Shown here piece after piece: positions 35,253 through 46,876 of a stretch of DNA of 64,000 bases. The translations under genes and the position numbers were made by a program. Numbering within the stretch: the stretch's first letter is position 1; every line of letters starts with the position of its first letter. A model generated the notes under the pieces. It did no database searches, had not been told where the DNA came from, and worked only from the letters and a program-made list of their open reading frames with translations. Origin of the DNA: Melanocharis versteri. Its lineage: Eukaryota > Chordata > Aves > Passeriformes > Melanocharitidae. Where the stretch lies: NCBI GenBank assembly GCA_013397845.1, contig VZTG01009360.1, positions 372,001 to 436,000 of the forward strand, written 5' to 3'.

Positions 35253-37927
35253 AGAACAAAGTCTCTGCTCTCCATTTTTGAAGGTCCCGCTAACTAGTTT
35301 AAATATGGTAGATTGGATTCCAGTATGACTAAATTTGATTTGCAACAAGAAACAGATCAACAGATTTTTCTTATCTCAATGTAAATGTTCCTCATCCATG
35401 TGAATTAGGAGTCTCTGTAAACTCTGAGCTGACTCTCACAAACTCCTAGAATTCAATTTCCTGAGCAGGAGACAGTATAGATTAGTTTGATTTCTAATAA
35501 ATTTCCACCCTCCCAAGGTAGCTACTGCCAGCAGTGTCTCCTTTTTCAGAGCTGTAGATCTTAAAATACAGGAGTCAGATACTGAGGTTAATAATTAATG
35601 AGAAGCCTCCAAATCTTACAGCTATTCCAATCTAAAGTAATCATATAAACTTCCAAGAAGCCAAGAAAGAGTCCAAGTCAGAAGAAATGCATCCTTGATG
35701 CAGCCCGTGTGTGCTAAGGCAGAGATTCAGGTACCTTAGTGATGGAGCGTGTGTTCATTCATTACCAGTAGAGACTGGGATTCATATTTTGAACCCATGC
35801 AGGAGCTGACTTCAGTCCTTGGAATTTATCTCTTCATCATAGCAAACATTCCATCACAAGCTTTTCTCTTTCTGAAATTCAAATTTGGGCCCTTAATTGT
35901 GAAGATCAGGTCTGCCATATGAAGCATCTCTGAGTTACCACAGAGCATCTGTTGCCCCAGAATCCTACACTGGCTAATTCCAGAAGTCTTGCCTCCGTGT
36001 GTCATTAATGAGTCTAGGAACAGTAGCAGAGGACATGGAGGACAGCTTGAAAGTCTGCAAATCAACAGAAAACCAAAGTTGAGCACCCCCAGCAGACAAA
36101 TTGCCCGGATCCGGTAGTACATGTACAAAAAGAGTAGGTGCCTGAGAAGTGGTCTAATGAGGAAAATTAGTAGATGCTGGCATATGCCAAGAACAACCTT
36201 TTACCTACAAACACTTTTGAAGCCGAATATCCTAGAATAGGGGATTTTTTTAATGGGGCCCATTAAATCAGCACCTCCTAGGCTAATGATGTTAGACTAT
36301 CCCTCCTGCAAAACATCCTTAAGAAATAGATTAAACATCCAGAAGGAGGTCATATGTAAGGGAATCATTTCATCAACACTCCGTTCCTGCTCTGTCCTGG
36401 ATATGTTTTTGAGGAAGTCTTTAAAAATGTAAGAGTGTGGATTAAAGACTAAAATTATTAGATGCATAAACATGAATATGTGGATTATAGAATTAAATGC
36501 ACCACAATTGTGCATGGAGTGGCTACACCTGTATTTTATGAGTTCTGTCAGGTTCAATATTTAGAAATTAGTTTTGAGAGCTATGATGGAAAGCATTATA
36601 AAAATTCATAATATTGATTAGACTTTTCTGTTATAATTGCTTCAGATAATGTAACGTATAAAGGCATTCAAAGACGTAATGAACACTGTGAAAAGGACTG
36701 TGTATAAAAATATGGATTGAAACTGACACCAGATTTGCACGAGTAACAGAAAGCCCTTTTACAAGGTGACAGAAATACATCATAGGAAAGGGATTGAACA
36801 GCAGCTGTTTGGTTGCTTACACATTCACAATGCCTGTCTCACTGACGGACAGCTTTGTAGTGGACTGATCTTCCAAAAGTGTCTGTGCACAGGGTCCTGC
36901 TACACTGAGAGAGAGAAAACCTTTTAATTATTTAATTTTTTTAATGAGGAATGGCTCCAGCAACAACTGTCCATAAATGCTTTTTCAGGAGGCCTCTATA
37001 CACAGTTAGGTACATAGGCTGGGCCAGAGGGAATGCTGGATTTCATCTTGCCCTCCTCAGCTCAGTGCTACATGGGGGCTCTCAGATGTGCTGCTATCGC
37101 TGCAGCAGAGCAGGAGACAGCTAAAATCATTTGCCTTTCACAGGGGAGTGCGCAGCAGATGGCACTGTTGCTTTAGCAGTCCTGCATCAGTTTCTTTTTC
37201 CCTTTGTAGGAAGTCACAGGCACAATTTTCCTCCCAACCCTCTCTCTTTCTGTGGGATTTTACCCCAATTTTTGTGATTGGGTCCATCCACACCCAAGTG
37301 TGATGCTCCAGTGCCAGAGTCCCTCAGTGTGAGCATCACCTGGGCAGCCCTGCTTTCACCCCACTCCTTGCTTGCCACCACACCAACTCCTAGCATATGC
37401 TTTATGTAGAGAAAACCTTGCTTTTGCATAATAATTTATTCCCATTGGTTCCCGTGTATGCCCAATTTAATTAGTTTGTTACATTTCGGTAGTGTTTTTT
37501 CTCCGACGTTAATAGCATCTTGGGGAAGCTGAGCACGTTTCTGCCATGTCTTTTCTCTTGCAGCACACATGGACTTTTATCTCTTTCCATAACTTTGTCT
37601 CAGTGACTTTTTTTTTTCATTTGGTTTTTCATGCAAGATGCCTTGATATTTATCTCCATTCATTTTACAATTTTTATGCCAAGCAATTTTTTTAAAGGCT
37701 AATATTTCTGGGTTTTCCTTACCTCTTTATAACCTGTCATTTAGATGTTAAATTAGTTTAGACTTTCCTAGATGTGTTTTAATTAGAGAGATACTTGTTT
37801 ATTTACCACTAACTGCATATGCATGAGCTGGCTGTTTAATGCAGTCCTGTCCTGAAAGCTGCTGAAAGTGTCCACTAAAATCAACCAGCATCAAGGCAAT
37901 CAGAATCTCATTAAAGATAAAGTCTTA

Positions 37928-37953
37928 AAAGAAAAGAAAAAAAAAAAAAAAAA
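37928..37953 (+). repeat. A-rich tract
   Basis: A run of A with two early G interruptions. The sequence to its left is not a processed gene copy I recognise, so I do not call a retropseudogene tail. Confidence 0.85.
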
Positions 37954-40645
37954 GAAGGATTGCAACTGCTTTATGTCTGTCCTGGCAAATGCTTAACTCC
38001 GCCCTGTTAAAAACCAAGGCTTGGTGCCAAAATGTGGAATCCTGAGGTGCCTGGTCACCTGCATGGAAACTGAAACCCACTATTTGGCACCACTTAAAAA
38101 AAAATAATATTTGGTGTTTCAGATCAGGTAGGTGAGAGTCCCACAAGGGGAATGGGAGCTGCCTAGTGCAGTTACTAGGAAGCACTGGGCACAGACAGGT
38201 GTCTGAACAATTCCCCACAGCTCAGATCCTGCGTCCTGAACCAAAGCTGCCAGCAAGAGCTGCTGTGCCCCTGAGTCCAACAGGTAGAGCTCTTGTCTGA
38301 GGGTGGTGACCCACATAGCTTCTGTGCTTGAGCTGGGCATAGAGCACTGTTTTACTCTGGAACGTGGGAGGAACGTGGGAGGGGTGGGTACTGGCACATA
38401 GTTTATATTTGTCTGAGTAGTAGGAAACCTTCCCACCAAGATGAGGTTTCCCATGCCATATTTTTATCTCTTCCTGTGGAAGTGTGGGAACCGTAAAGAA
38501 ATGAAAGTGACCTTCATGGAAGATACAATGTCAAAGCAAGCCTGGCTTGAGATCCTGGATGTCAGCATCCCCTCAGGTGGTTGAGGCATTGCTCTTCTTT
38601 GCACCTCAGCTTCCAAGTACTTTATGTCAAAAAGAAGGTGGTAAAATGCCACCAGGATTTAGTGACTGCTGAGTGTCAAGGTCACATCATAGTTTTGAAA
38701 TTAGACACTAAATCCTGTTTTGATAACCAAAGTTATATCTATGCTGTGGAAGGCAGGAGTTCTTCCCACCTTCTGTTGTTGAGGTAGACCATAATCATGC
38801 TCTGCTTCATTTTGAGATAAATTATGCTGTCCATCATCTTGTTGAGAGGTCCCTTTGCGCCCTGAGTTTCTTACAGGGTGATGCAGTGAAATTCAGCATA
38901 TGCCAGCCTAGATCTGGTGGGCACAAGGATTACTGAAAGTACTACATTCCTCATCACCTTTGCCTTGCAGCTTTGAGCTAGAAGCATAAGTGAGCCCCAG
39001 CAATTCAAGACAGATTTTGTGTCTGTCTGAAGCCCACACACCTTCCAGAATTCTAAATCTCCATGAGCTGCAAGGCATGATAAAATCTGGGGATGCACGT
39101 GGGAGCAGTGGACTGGCTGAAATGGGAACATCTATGACTGCAGGTGCAGGAGCTTCCTGGCTGCCAGAACAATGCAAAGTATAGGAACTACTAATTTGCC
39201 ATGAAATTCTAAAAGTCTGTGCTCCTGTTTTGAAACCCTATAAATGTTCAGTCCTTTTGTTTATTATAGGAGTCAATTGACATTAAGGGATTTAGAGAGT
39301 GAAGACCTATAGTTAGTTCCTCCCTTCGGTTTCCCTCAAAATCCAGGAATTTCCCTCGCAGCACAGAAATATTCATCCTCTTTAGGCAAATGTTGCCCTT
39401 TTGGTTTGTTTCTGGCTGCATTTAGCATAAAAATTAATCTTACTATGAAAGCAATCTCAAGAAAAAACTGTGTGTGTGTTTTCTAGGAGAATGAACACGG
39501 AAGAAAAATCAGGCAAAACAAAGGAAAATAAATGCAAAATCTTTAGATTGAATTATGTAATCCTTAGTCACATGAATATTAACTGGAACTATCCACATGA
39601 GTAGATGTTGAAAAAGCAAGTCAGTATCTCATAGACTTGCTTTTGTTTGGAGACAGCTGGAAAACAATGTATTCTTTAATGACATACGCATGTTAATACA
39701 AATTGTATACTCTCCACTAATCTAATAGTCATGAAATGAGCACATCCATCATTGAAATTAAACAATAACTTCTTACTTGAACAAATTCTGCAGCGAATAT
39801 GTTACAAAAATAATTAACAGATAACATCAATTGGCTAGAACTTTATCATAAGAGAATGGTCTCGATTTGTAAGATTAAAAAAGCCCAAGACAAATCATGG
39901 ACAGTTATAAAATAAAATCCCAGGAACAGTTTTTCAAACTATAAGACATATTCTTTTACAATATTTTGTTATATTGACATTGTTTCTAGTAAATCACTTG
40001 ATTGAGGATTGCTTTAGACAGCTGAGAGATAATGGTCCTCTGTAACATTTTGGAAAATCTGGATCTTGACTATCTTCAAGAACATTTTTTGTCTCCTAGC
40101 CAACAGTCAGCTCAATCAATAAAATAATAATTTCTTATTAATGTCCTACATATATTTGAAGAAGACTATTTGATTCCTTTATATAGTTAATTAGGCATGA
40201 CAAGACATGCTTTGAATACATCACCACCCACTCATTTCTTTAGTAATGTCCATAAGAAAGGAATAAAAGAGGTATTTTCAATCATCAAAAAAACTCTTGC
40301 TAATATTTGGTTTCAAATACATGAAGAAGTAGGTTTGGTTCTTATTTAATCTCAAACTTTTCCCTGGGGCAGAAAACACTGATATTTTCATTCCTCTTAG
40401 GTATAATAGATTTTGCCATATTTTCTTCATATTGGCTGCCTCATCTCCTGCACTGCAAAGACAAGCAATGTTCTGCAAAAATACAAAGTGTCTAATAGCC
40501 TCTGGGATTCTGCTCAGAGCTGGAAGCCAGCATTTAACTCCCAATTCTGCCAAGTCTTGTGTATGTTTCCCAGTAGTTCCCAGCCTTAGTTTTAGACTTA
40601 CAGCTGTCATTCTGATACCTTTAGTTTTAACTTTCATATTTTTTA

Positions 40646-40650
40646 GATTT
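40646..40650. repeat. Target-site duplication, left copy
   Basis: GATTT immediately precedes the TG of the LTR and is repeated immediately after its CA at 41082-41086. Confidence 0.8.
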
Positions 40651-41081
40651 TGTACTGTGTTAGTGTGTCTGTAACTCTGGGCTTCACGTATAGTGCTAAC
40701 AGCTCTTCTCCCAGCCTGGCTAGACAAAACACACCATTTCCAGCCCGAAGAACCAAGGACATTTGCAGCTTCAGACCCCAAGAATGTAAACAGCCACGAA
40801 TTGAGAGGGCGCAGTCCGAAAGGATGGGACTGCGTGGACTGAAGCTGTGGTTGGACAGTGGGCCCGAATATGTAAATGGGCCAAAACTTATAAAAAGGGT
40901 GAGAATGTGTGACCCGGGGTCCATCTTGGGGGTCCATCTTAGCTGTAGTCTTGGCCAGACTTTTGTACTCCCAGGGTGTGTCCTGTAAAGGCCTTTCAAT
41001 AAATATCTATTTTATTCTTTAACTCTGTCCAGACTCTGTTCCAGGCAGCCTTCCTTTAGGCACCATTCTACGAAGCTAACA
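40651..41081 (+). mobile_element. Solo LTR of an endogenous retrovirus
   Basis: A 431-bp unit begins TGTACTG and ends CTAACA, so it has TG...CA ends. It is flanked on both sides by GATTT, a 5-bp target-site duplication. Inside, in + orientation, are a TATA box (TATAAAAAG at 40889-40897), a polyadenylation signal (AATAAA at 40998-41003) and a T-rich region followed by the presumed U5, the order expected of U3-R-U5. A 12-bp word (GGGGTCCATCTT) is tandemly repeated at about 40916-40940. No gag, pol or env remnants flank it, so it is a solo LTR left by recombination. The 5-bp duplication fits several avian ERV groups. The 219-codon - strand frame at 40278-40937 overlapping it is not a gene. Confidence 0.9.
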
Positions 41082-41086
41082 GATTT
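41082..41086. repeat. Target-site duplication, right copy
   Basis: GATTT follows the terminal CA of the LTR and is identical to 40646-40650. Confidence 0.8.
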
Positions 41087-41694
41087 TACGAATAATTTAA
41101 GTGAGAAGTTGTGCAGGTTCACCTCACATAGAGGTGGAGCCAGAAATCCATATTCAAATTGTCAAGAGCTCTGATGTGATTAGAAAAATCTAACACCATG
41201 CAGAAGTCAGAGTACCAGCCATGAGAAACACAATTTCATTGCTCTGCAATAGCAAGTGAAAATCAAATTCTAATTTTTCATGTCACAGGGAATCCTACTA
41301 CATGCTCAATTTAAGTTGATTGCCTGGAATAGCTCAGGAGAAGTAAAGCTGGAAAGCCTTAGCACTTGTTGGTAAAGACATTTCTTCTTGAACAAGAGTT
41401 TCATACATCTGTGAGAGTCACTAGAAAAAAATTCCTTTGCCTGACTTAGAGGTGACCATGTAGGTCTTCTGCATGTACAGGTAGGATCTTCTGTGCTCAC
41501 TTTTCACCTTTTCATTTTTTTGTGTGTGTGATGGAATTGCTTCAACAGCAAGTGGATAGGGACCTGCCAGGCCTGACTAGTTTATTAGCCAGTTTATGAG
41601 CTAGGCCAGTCATTCCTTTATCAGGGTCACAACAGAGGAGAGAACTGAACCTCAATTTCCAGTTTTCAAGGTGAGAGCTTTTAGCCTGAAGTAT
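41087..41694. other. Spacer between solo LTR and CR1
   Basis: About 600 bases of unremarkable sequence with a short TG-rich run near 41519-41531. No gene or repeat family is recognised. Confidence 0.6.
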
Positions 41695-42366
41695 ATCATA
41701 GAATCATAAATATCCTGACTTGGAAGACTCCCACAGGGATCATTGAAGTCCACCTCCCTGCTCTGCGCAGGACAGGCCCAAGAATCACACCATGTGCCCA
41801 AGTGCATTGTCTAAACACTTCTTGAACACTGTCGGTCTCAGTGCTGTACCCACTTCCCTGGGGAGCCTGTTCCAACACTCAACCACCCTCTGGGTGAAAA
41901 CCTTTTCCTAATATCCAATCTAAACTTCCCCTGACTCAGCTTTGTGCCATTCTTTCTGGTCCTGTCACTGGTCACCACAGAGAAGAAATCAGTGCCTGCC
42001 CCTCCTCTTCCTCTCACAAGGAAGTTGCAGACCACAGGGAGGTCTCCCCTCAGTCTCCTCTGCTCCAGGCCACGCAGACCAAGTGACCTCAGCCACTCCT
42101 CATACGGCTCCCCCTCAAGGCCTTCACTGTCCTCATTGCCCTCCTTTGGGCGCTTTCTAATAGTTTTATATCTCTCTTATATTGCGGCGCCCAAACCTGC
42201 CCCCAGCACTCGAGGTGAGGCTGCCCCAGAGCAGAGCAGAGCAGGACAATCCCCTCCCTTGCCCGGCTGGCGATGCTGTGCCTGATGCCCCCAGGACACA
42301 CTTGGCCCTCCTGGCTGCCAGGGCACTGCTGGCTCATGTTCAACTTGCCGAAGACCAGGATCCCCA
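41695..42366 (-). mobile_element. CR1 LINE, 3' portion with ORF2 C-terminus
   Basis: The + strand starts ATCATAGAATCATAAATATCC, the complement of a CR1 3' end of the type common in neoavian genomes, and stays close to that pattern for its whole length. On the - strand a frame across 42089-42367 still reads as CR1 ORF2 C-terminus (KLNMSQQCPGSQ, VWAPQYKRDIKLLESAQRRA), and a second piece at 41838-42035 reads SDRTRKNGTKLSQGKFRLDI in another frame. Indels and loss of the 5' part make it inactive. It looks less diverged than the other CR1 pieces here. Confidence 0.95.
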
Positions 42367-42437
42367 TATACCGTGTACATATATACACATATATACAGAT
42401 ATACAGATATACACACACATATGTATATATACATATG
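42366..42437. repeat. TATACA / CATATA microsatellite
   Basis: An imperfect AT/AC dinucleotide-based array directly at the 5' truncation point of the CR1 copy. It is rich in self-complementary TATATA and CATATG words. Confidence 0.9.
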
Positions 42438-45413
42438 AGTGTAAAGTGAGAAGAATAACCTCTTTTAAGGAGAACTAGAGAGTACTCCAAGTCGTGTAGA
42501 AAGTCAGCTCTGGCTAATGGCAACTGGTGCTTTCAGACACCATCTACTGCATCAAGCTCCTCACACGTGGGGAGTCGGTAGGCACAAGTCCCAGCAGCTT
42601 GCAGAGTTTTGATGTCTCTGCAGATCTGATGAACGTGAGTCCCTGATAATTACTATTTGGACTTAAATCCAAGATAAAGTTTAGAACCAAGATGAAGCAA
42701 TTATTACCTTCTCCAGATGTTGTAAATGTTCTGATTGATGATATAAATGCCATTAACAATAAGAGGTTTTGGTTTGAGTGGGTTTTTTTAGATAGCAGTG
42801 GCAGTTGTACACAATGAATTATTTGAGTCATTATTTTTACTTTGACATTGTCATTAACTGCAGCTATAAAAAATGCATTTTGCCTCTTTTAGACCTAATC
42901 TTGCTTTCATTTAAGTTAATGGCTAAATTGCTATTGACTGTGGTGGAAAGAGCTGTATGCCTCTATATATTAAACTGCTGTAATGTAATTGCTTCACTGT
43001 ATGGATCAGTGTTTGTAATACAGGATTTAAGTTAATAATCCTTTTTATATTGCTATATATGTGAAAGGCAAACTTATAATACAGAAATAATATGGTCAGT
43101 GTTGTCAATATGAAAGATTAAATCATACAACTTGCATTTTCCATAATAAACGTGCAGATTCTAATTAAAACTAAAGTGAGCGCTGCCTATGGATTTATCT
43201 TAACTCATAAGGATTATCTTCTGCTTTATAATATGAATGCAGGCTTTATAAATTGAAAAGAAATAATGAACTTCCAGGTTGATTGAAGTCGTCAGAGTAA
43301 CTGGGGCAAGTTACAGCTTGAAGCCCATTGGCAAAGCGGGTTTTAAAAATATATCCTTGCTTATCTTAACTCACATTCTGCCTCATTTGATAGGTTCAGG
43401 GCTTCACCTCTGTGAAAGAAAAGATGTGGTACATCATGTTTTGAAGAACATAAGCAGATTTGATAGAAGTCTGGAAGTAAGGACCTACTTTCATGAAAAT
43501 GGAAATTTAAGACTGCATGGATTTCACTCCTGTCTCTCAAGCAATCATCTTCGACCATCTTTCTTGGGTAAAAATGACACTTATTTCATTCATGTTCATC
43601 GTTAACACTTTGGATTCTGACTTTTCTTGAATCAATAAATATTTCTGAATTTGTAACAAGCAGGCAATATATTTGGCAGTGTTGCACAAGGCCTTTGCAA
43701 AGGGGCAAATCAGTATTATTTGTGTTGTCAGCCCAAGCAAATATTTGTTATCACAAACCTGAAGTAATTTATTATTGAGGTCATAGGGCATTAATAGATC
43801 ATGTGTCTGGTAACAGGGACAATATTTTTCTGTTTAGTTTGCTACACAAGTAAATATGCTGTCTAGTAGATAAAGTGGAAAGAGATTATAATTTAGTTGA
43901 CATAAAAAACCTTAAACACTGGAGGTAGGTATGTAGAGACTTCCATAGATAAAACTTACATTTCATGAAAAGGAACTAGTTCTGGTTTATGCTGCCACTG
44001 CCAAAATAGAAGACAGCCACAGAACACTAAACTACTCGTTAATACTGTTACCACAGGTAAAGATTTACCAGCAAAAACACTCTAGCACGTATTTACTAGG
44101 GAACTATTCAGGAACTATTACTCCCAACCCTCTTCTGTAGCATAGTCACTACTTACATGTTCAATCGGTGCTGCAGGTTCCCTTGTGCCCTGCACTGAAG
44201 AAGCAACCATGAAGAAAAGGTTTGGCTGTAGTTGTGAAACGAATGACCTCCTTCTCTTGCTCCTCATGGCCCACAGTGGCCATGGGATCATGCAAGGATG
44301 AGGCTGCTGGATCCACATAATTCTCCCTGTATACTTGAGCTTGGGGGTGCTGGTTTCTGTGAACATCCTTTTTACAAGTGAAACACATACCTAATGCTCT
44401 CTGGCTTGCATATGTCTTTGAGTAAGTAATTACCCAGTCAAAAACTGTAAGGTAGGGCCACAGAGCCAGCCATTATTAGAAGTGTGTACATATAATTGCA
44501 AAACATAAGCCTCTGAGAAGTGATCTATCCTCCTCCCTTTAAAATAAATGTGTATTCTCATCAGTTGAAGGACTCTCACAGCAGAGCTGGGAATGCCTCC
44601 CTTTCACTTTCTCCTGCCCTCGCAAAGCTGCAGACTGACAATCAGTAAATGTCCTAAGACATTAGACACTCTTCAGGCTTAAGGGTGGGGTAGGGCGAAT
44701 TGCTTTTGAGCAAACATTTGCTTCCACAAAGAGCTCACTAACTACTACTAATGTATGAAGGAACGATAAGTGTCCTCTGCCTTGCCCAGCTCTTTCTGAA
44801 AGAAAGTCTGTCCGTACCCACTTTCAGCTGGTGTTAGGCTGTAAATCCTGTGAGGAGAGGAATGTGAGTGCTCTTTATCCACGTCTGCTGTCTCAAGAGC
44901 AGTGGAGCTAAGGCACAGCTCTGCTTGGAAAACTCTGCTGTCTCTTGGCATGGGCAGCTCTCTGTTCATATCCCAAATCCACATGCTTATTCCACTGAGA
45001 GCCTACAGTCTCGCTGTATTTCAAAGAGGGAATTAGGGCTCAAATTTTTCATGCCCAAGCCGAACCGTCAGGATGCAAACCTGCACTCAGACACCGCGTT
45101 TAATCAACCTCCAGTAACTGACAGGGCAGAAAACATAAATGTCTCCTGCCTCCCAGTGCCTGGACTGACCCACACTGTACTGTTACATTAAACTTTCTTT
45201 CTGGATGTGGATCATTATCTACTAGTCTTTGGAGTGCTTGCATTAGCTAAACTAGCTATATGGATATGAATCAGGAGTTTAGGGCAGGCTTAGAAAAACG
45301 GTTTTCTAATTCTAATTAGTTCTGCTCAGTTTTATAGGATTTTGTAAACTTTTGCTTTTCTTTCTTTCTGGTCCATTAAATTCCCCATGTGAATAAATTA
45401 TTTCAAAGAAGCA
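42438..45413. other. Intergenic stretch between CR1 copies
   Basis: AT-rich with many TAAT and ATTA words around 42800-43150. No gene, tandem array or mobile element is recognised. The 108-codon frame at 43279-43605 has no identifiable domain. Confidence 0.55.
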
Positions 45414-46335
45414 GAGTATCATAGAAAGGTTCTATCAGAAGGGATTTCTGGAGGTCAACCAGTCCAACTTCTTGCTACAAAGCAGAAGTGATTTCAAAGT
45501 CCGATTAGGGTTGCTCAGGGCCTTTACCTGTCAAACTTTAAAATTCCCAGTGGTGAAGTTTCCAGAAACTTTCTTGGCTTCAAGACTTAAACACTTTTTC
45601 TGCATAGAAAAACATTTTTAATACCCAGTCCAAATTTCCCTGGGTGCTACTTGTTATTCTCTTTCTCTTTGTGCCTCTGAGGGGTTTGGCTTCCCTTCTC
45701 TGTAACTCCTCCTTAGGCAGTGGAAGATAGTTAGCAATCCACTTGACTTCCTCTCCTTCCACCCCAGCTCCCTTTTCATACCTGTCATGACCCCCAGCTG
45801 CCAAGCACCTTGATGGCTCCTCCACTGAACTTGGTCCAGCTTGTCCATGTCTCTCTTGAACTGGTGTCCCTGAAATGAGTGCAGGATTTCTGTGAAATGC
45901 CTCCAGTACCACGGGAATAATTGTTTTTCCCAGCTTGCTGGCTAGGTTTGGGCTACAGCAGCCCAACAAGAGGTTCACCTGCACTGCTGCAAGGATGCAT
46001 TGCTGACTCCTGTGCAATTTGCCATCACTAAAGGCCTTGAGTTGTTTTCTGCAGAGCTGCCTTTTTGCCAGTCTCAAGCCTGCGTTACAGCACAGGATTA
46101 CTCCATTTGGGGGAAGGACTTTGCATCTGCCATTGAACTTCAGAATTCTCCTGGCAAACCATTTCTCCTGCTTGTGGAGCCTTGCAGGAGAGTGTCAGCC
46201 ATGACCTTCAATGCATTGATGCCTCACCCTAATTTAGCTCTAGGTAGGAGCTTCCTGGTGGTGTTGATCAGTCAGGATGGTGATGAATATCATTCAGGTC
46301 ATGTTAAATGTTGTCAACCCCAGTACCACCAGTTC
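45414..46335 (-). mobile_element. Old, diverged CR1 LINE copy
   Basis: The + strand shows the complement of a CR1 3' end (TATCATAGAAAGGTTC, GGAGGTCAACCAGTCCAAC, GGTTGCTCAGGGCCTT) and then follows the CR1 order: GTCCAGCTTGTCCATGTCTC, GCATTGCTGACTCCTG, CACAGGATTACTCCATTTG, CATTGAACTTCAGAATTCTC. Substitutions and indels are heavy, so this is an older insertion than the copy at 41695. Open frames at 45580-46077 and 46000-46485 lie inside or across its edge and are by-products. The left and right ends are approximate. Confidence 0.8.
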
Positions 46336-46826
46336 ATTTCAGTTAGACTTACATGTCAACCAAATGCAGCGAAATATGAATTTCTTTGGGCTCTTTTTGA
46401 TTTGGTGGTGGTTGGTTGCTGTTTTATCACTACACTTCTAGCAGGAAATCCATGGAAGTGTTTCCACCATCTTTATGATTTATAAAATCCCTATGATTTA
46501 TAAGCAAACTTACTTCTGCATTGCATTCGACCAGAATACCTGTTCATCAGAAACATAGCGGTAACAGTAGCAGGGCAAATGCTACTAAATTATGGATATT
46601 TCTTAAACCAGCATATGCCTCTGTACATTTTGGTACTTTCCAAGAAAATAAGCATGAAAGTTCCCTCCTGACTAAAGTGGAAGATGAGGTATTTGTGGGA
46701 AAAAAGGAATTCAGTAGAGGCAGCTAAAATCTAGCAGCTCCTGTACAGCTGCCTCATCTATTGAGATTGCAGCAGTAAGTTCAGTTCTATATTGCATTTT
46801 TTATGTATTCCTAATTCATTCTGCAA

Positions 46827-46876
46827 GCACACACATATGCATGTACCCATACATGCATGTGCATGTGTGCTCACAC
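46827..46876. repeat. Alternating purine-pyrimidine ACATGCATG tract
   Basis: CA, TG and GCATGC steps alternate over about 50 bases, with overlapping short palindromes such as ACATGCATGT. Such tracts can adopt Z-DNA or cruciform forms. Confidence 0.75.

Larger units (their letters stand above)
28100..40645. other. Long intergenic stretch, mostly featureless
   Basis: AT-rich DNA with no gene I can support. Small items are the hairpin at 29900-29961, an exact CRE palindrome TGACGTCA at 33978-33985, a pair of MEF2-type sites at 35218-35252, an A-rich tract at 37928-37953 and an 11-bp tandem duplication at 38360-38381. Confidence 0.55.

Noticed and set aside
37480..37953. Possible processed pseudogene ending in an A-rich tail
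   Set aside because: The upstream sequence resembles no coding sequence or known SINE, and no flanking direct repeats were found.
40278..40937. 219-codon minus-strand open frame, the second longest frame in the window after the one containing LRRC30
   Set aside because: It runs antisense through most of the solo LTR and has no recognisable domain; length alone is not evidence.
45580..46485. Open frames of 165 and 161 codons on opposite strands
   Set aside because: Most of both lies within the old CR1 copy, read in non-functional frames; the second runs past its edge and has no domain I recognise.
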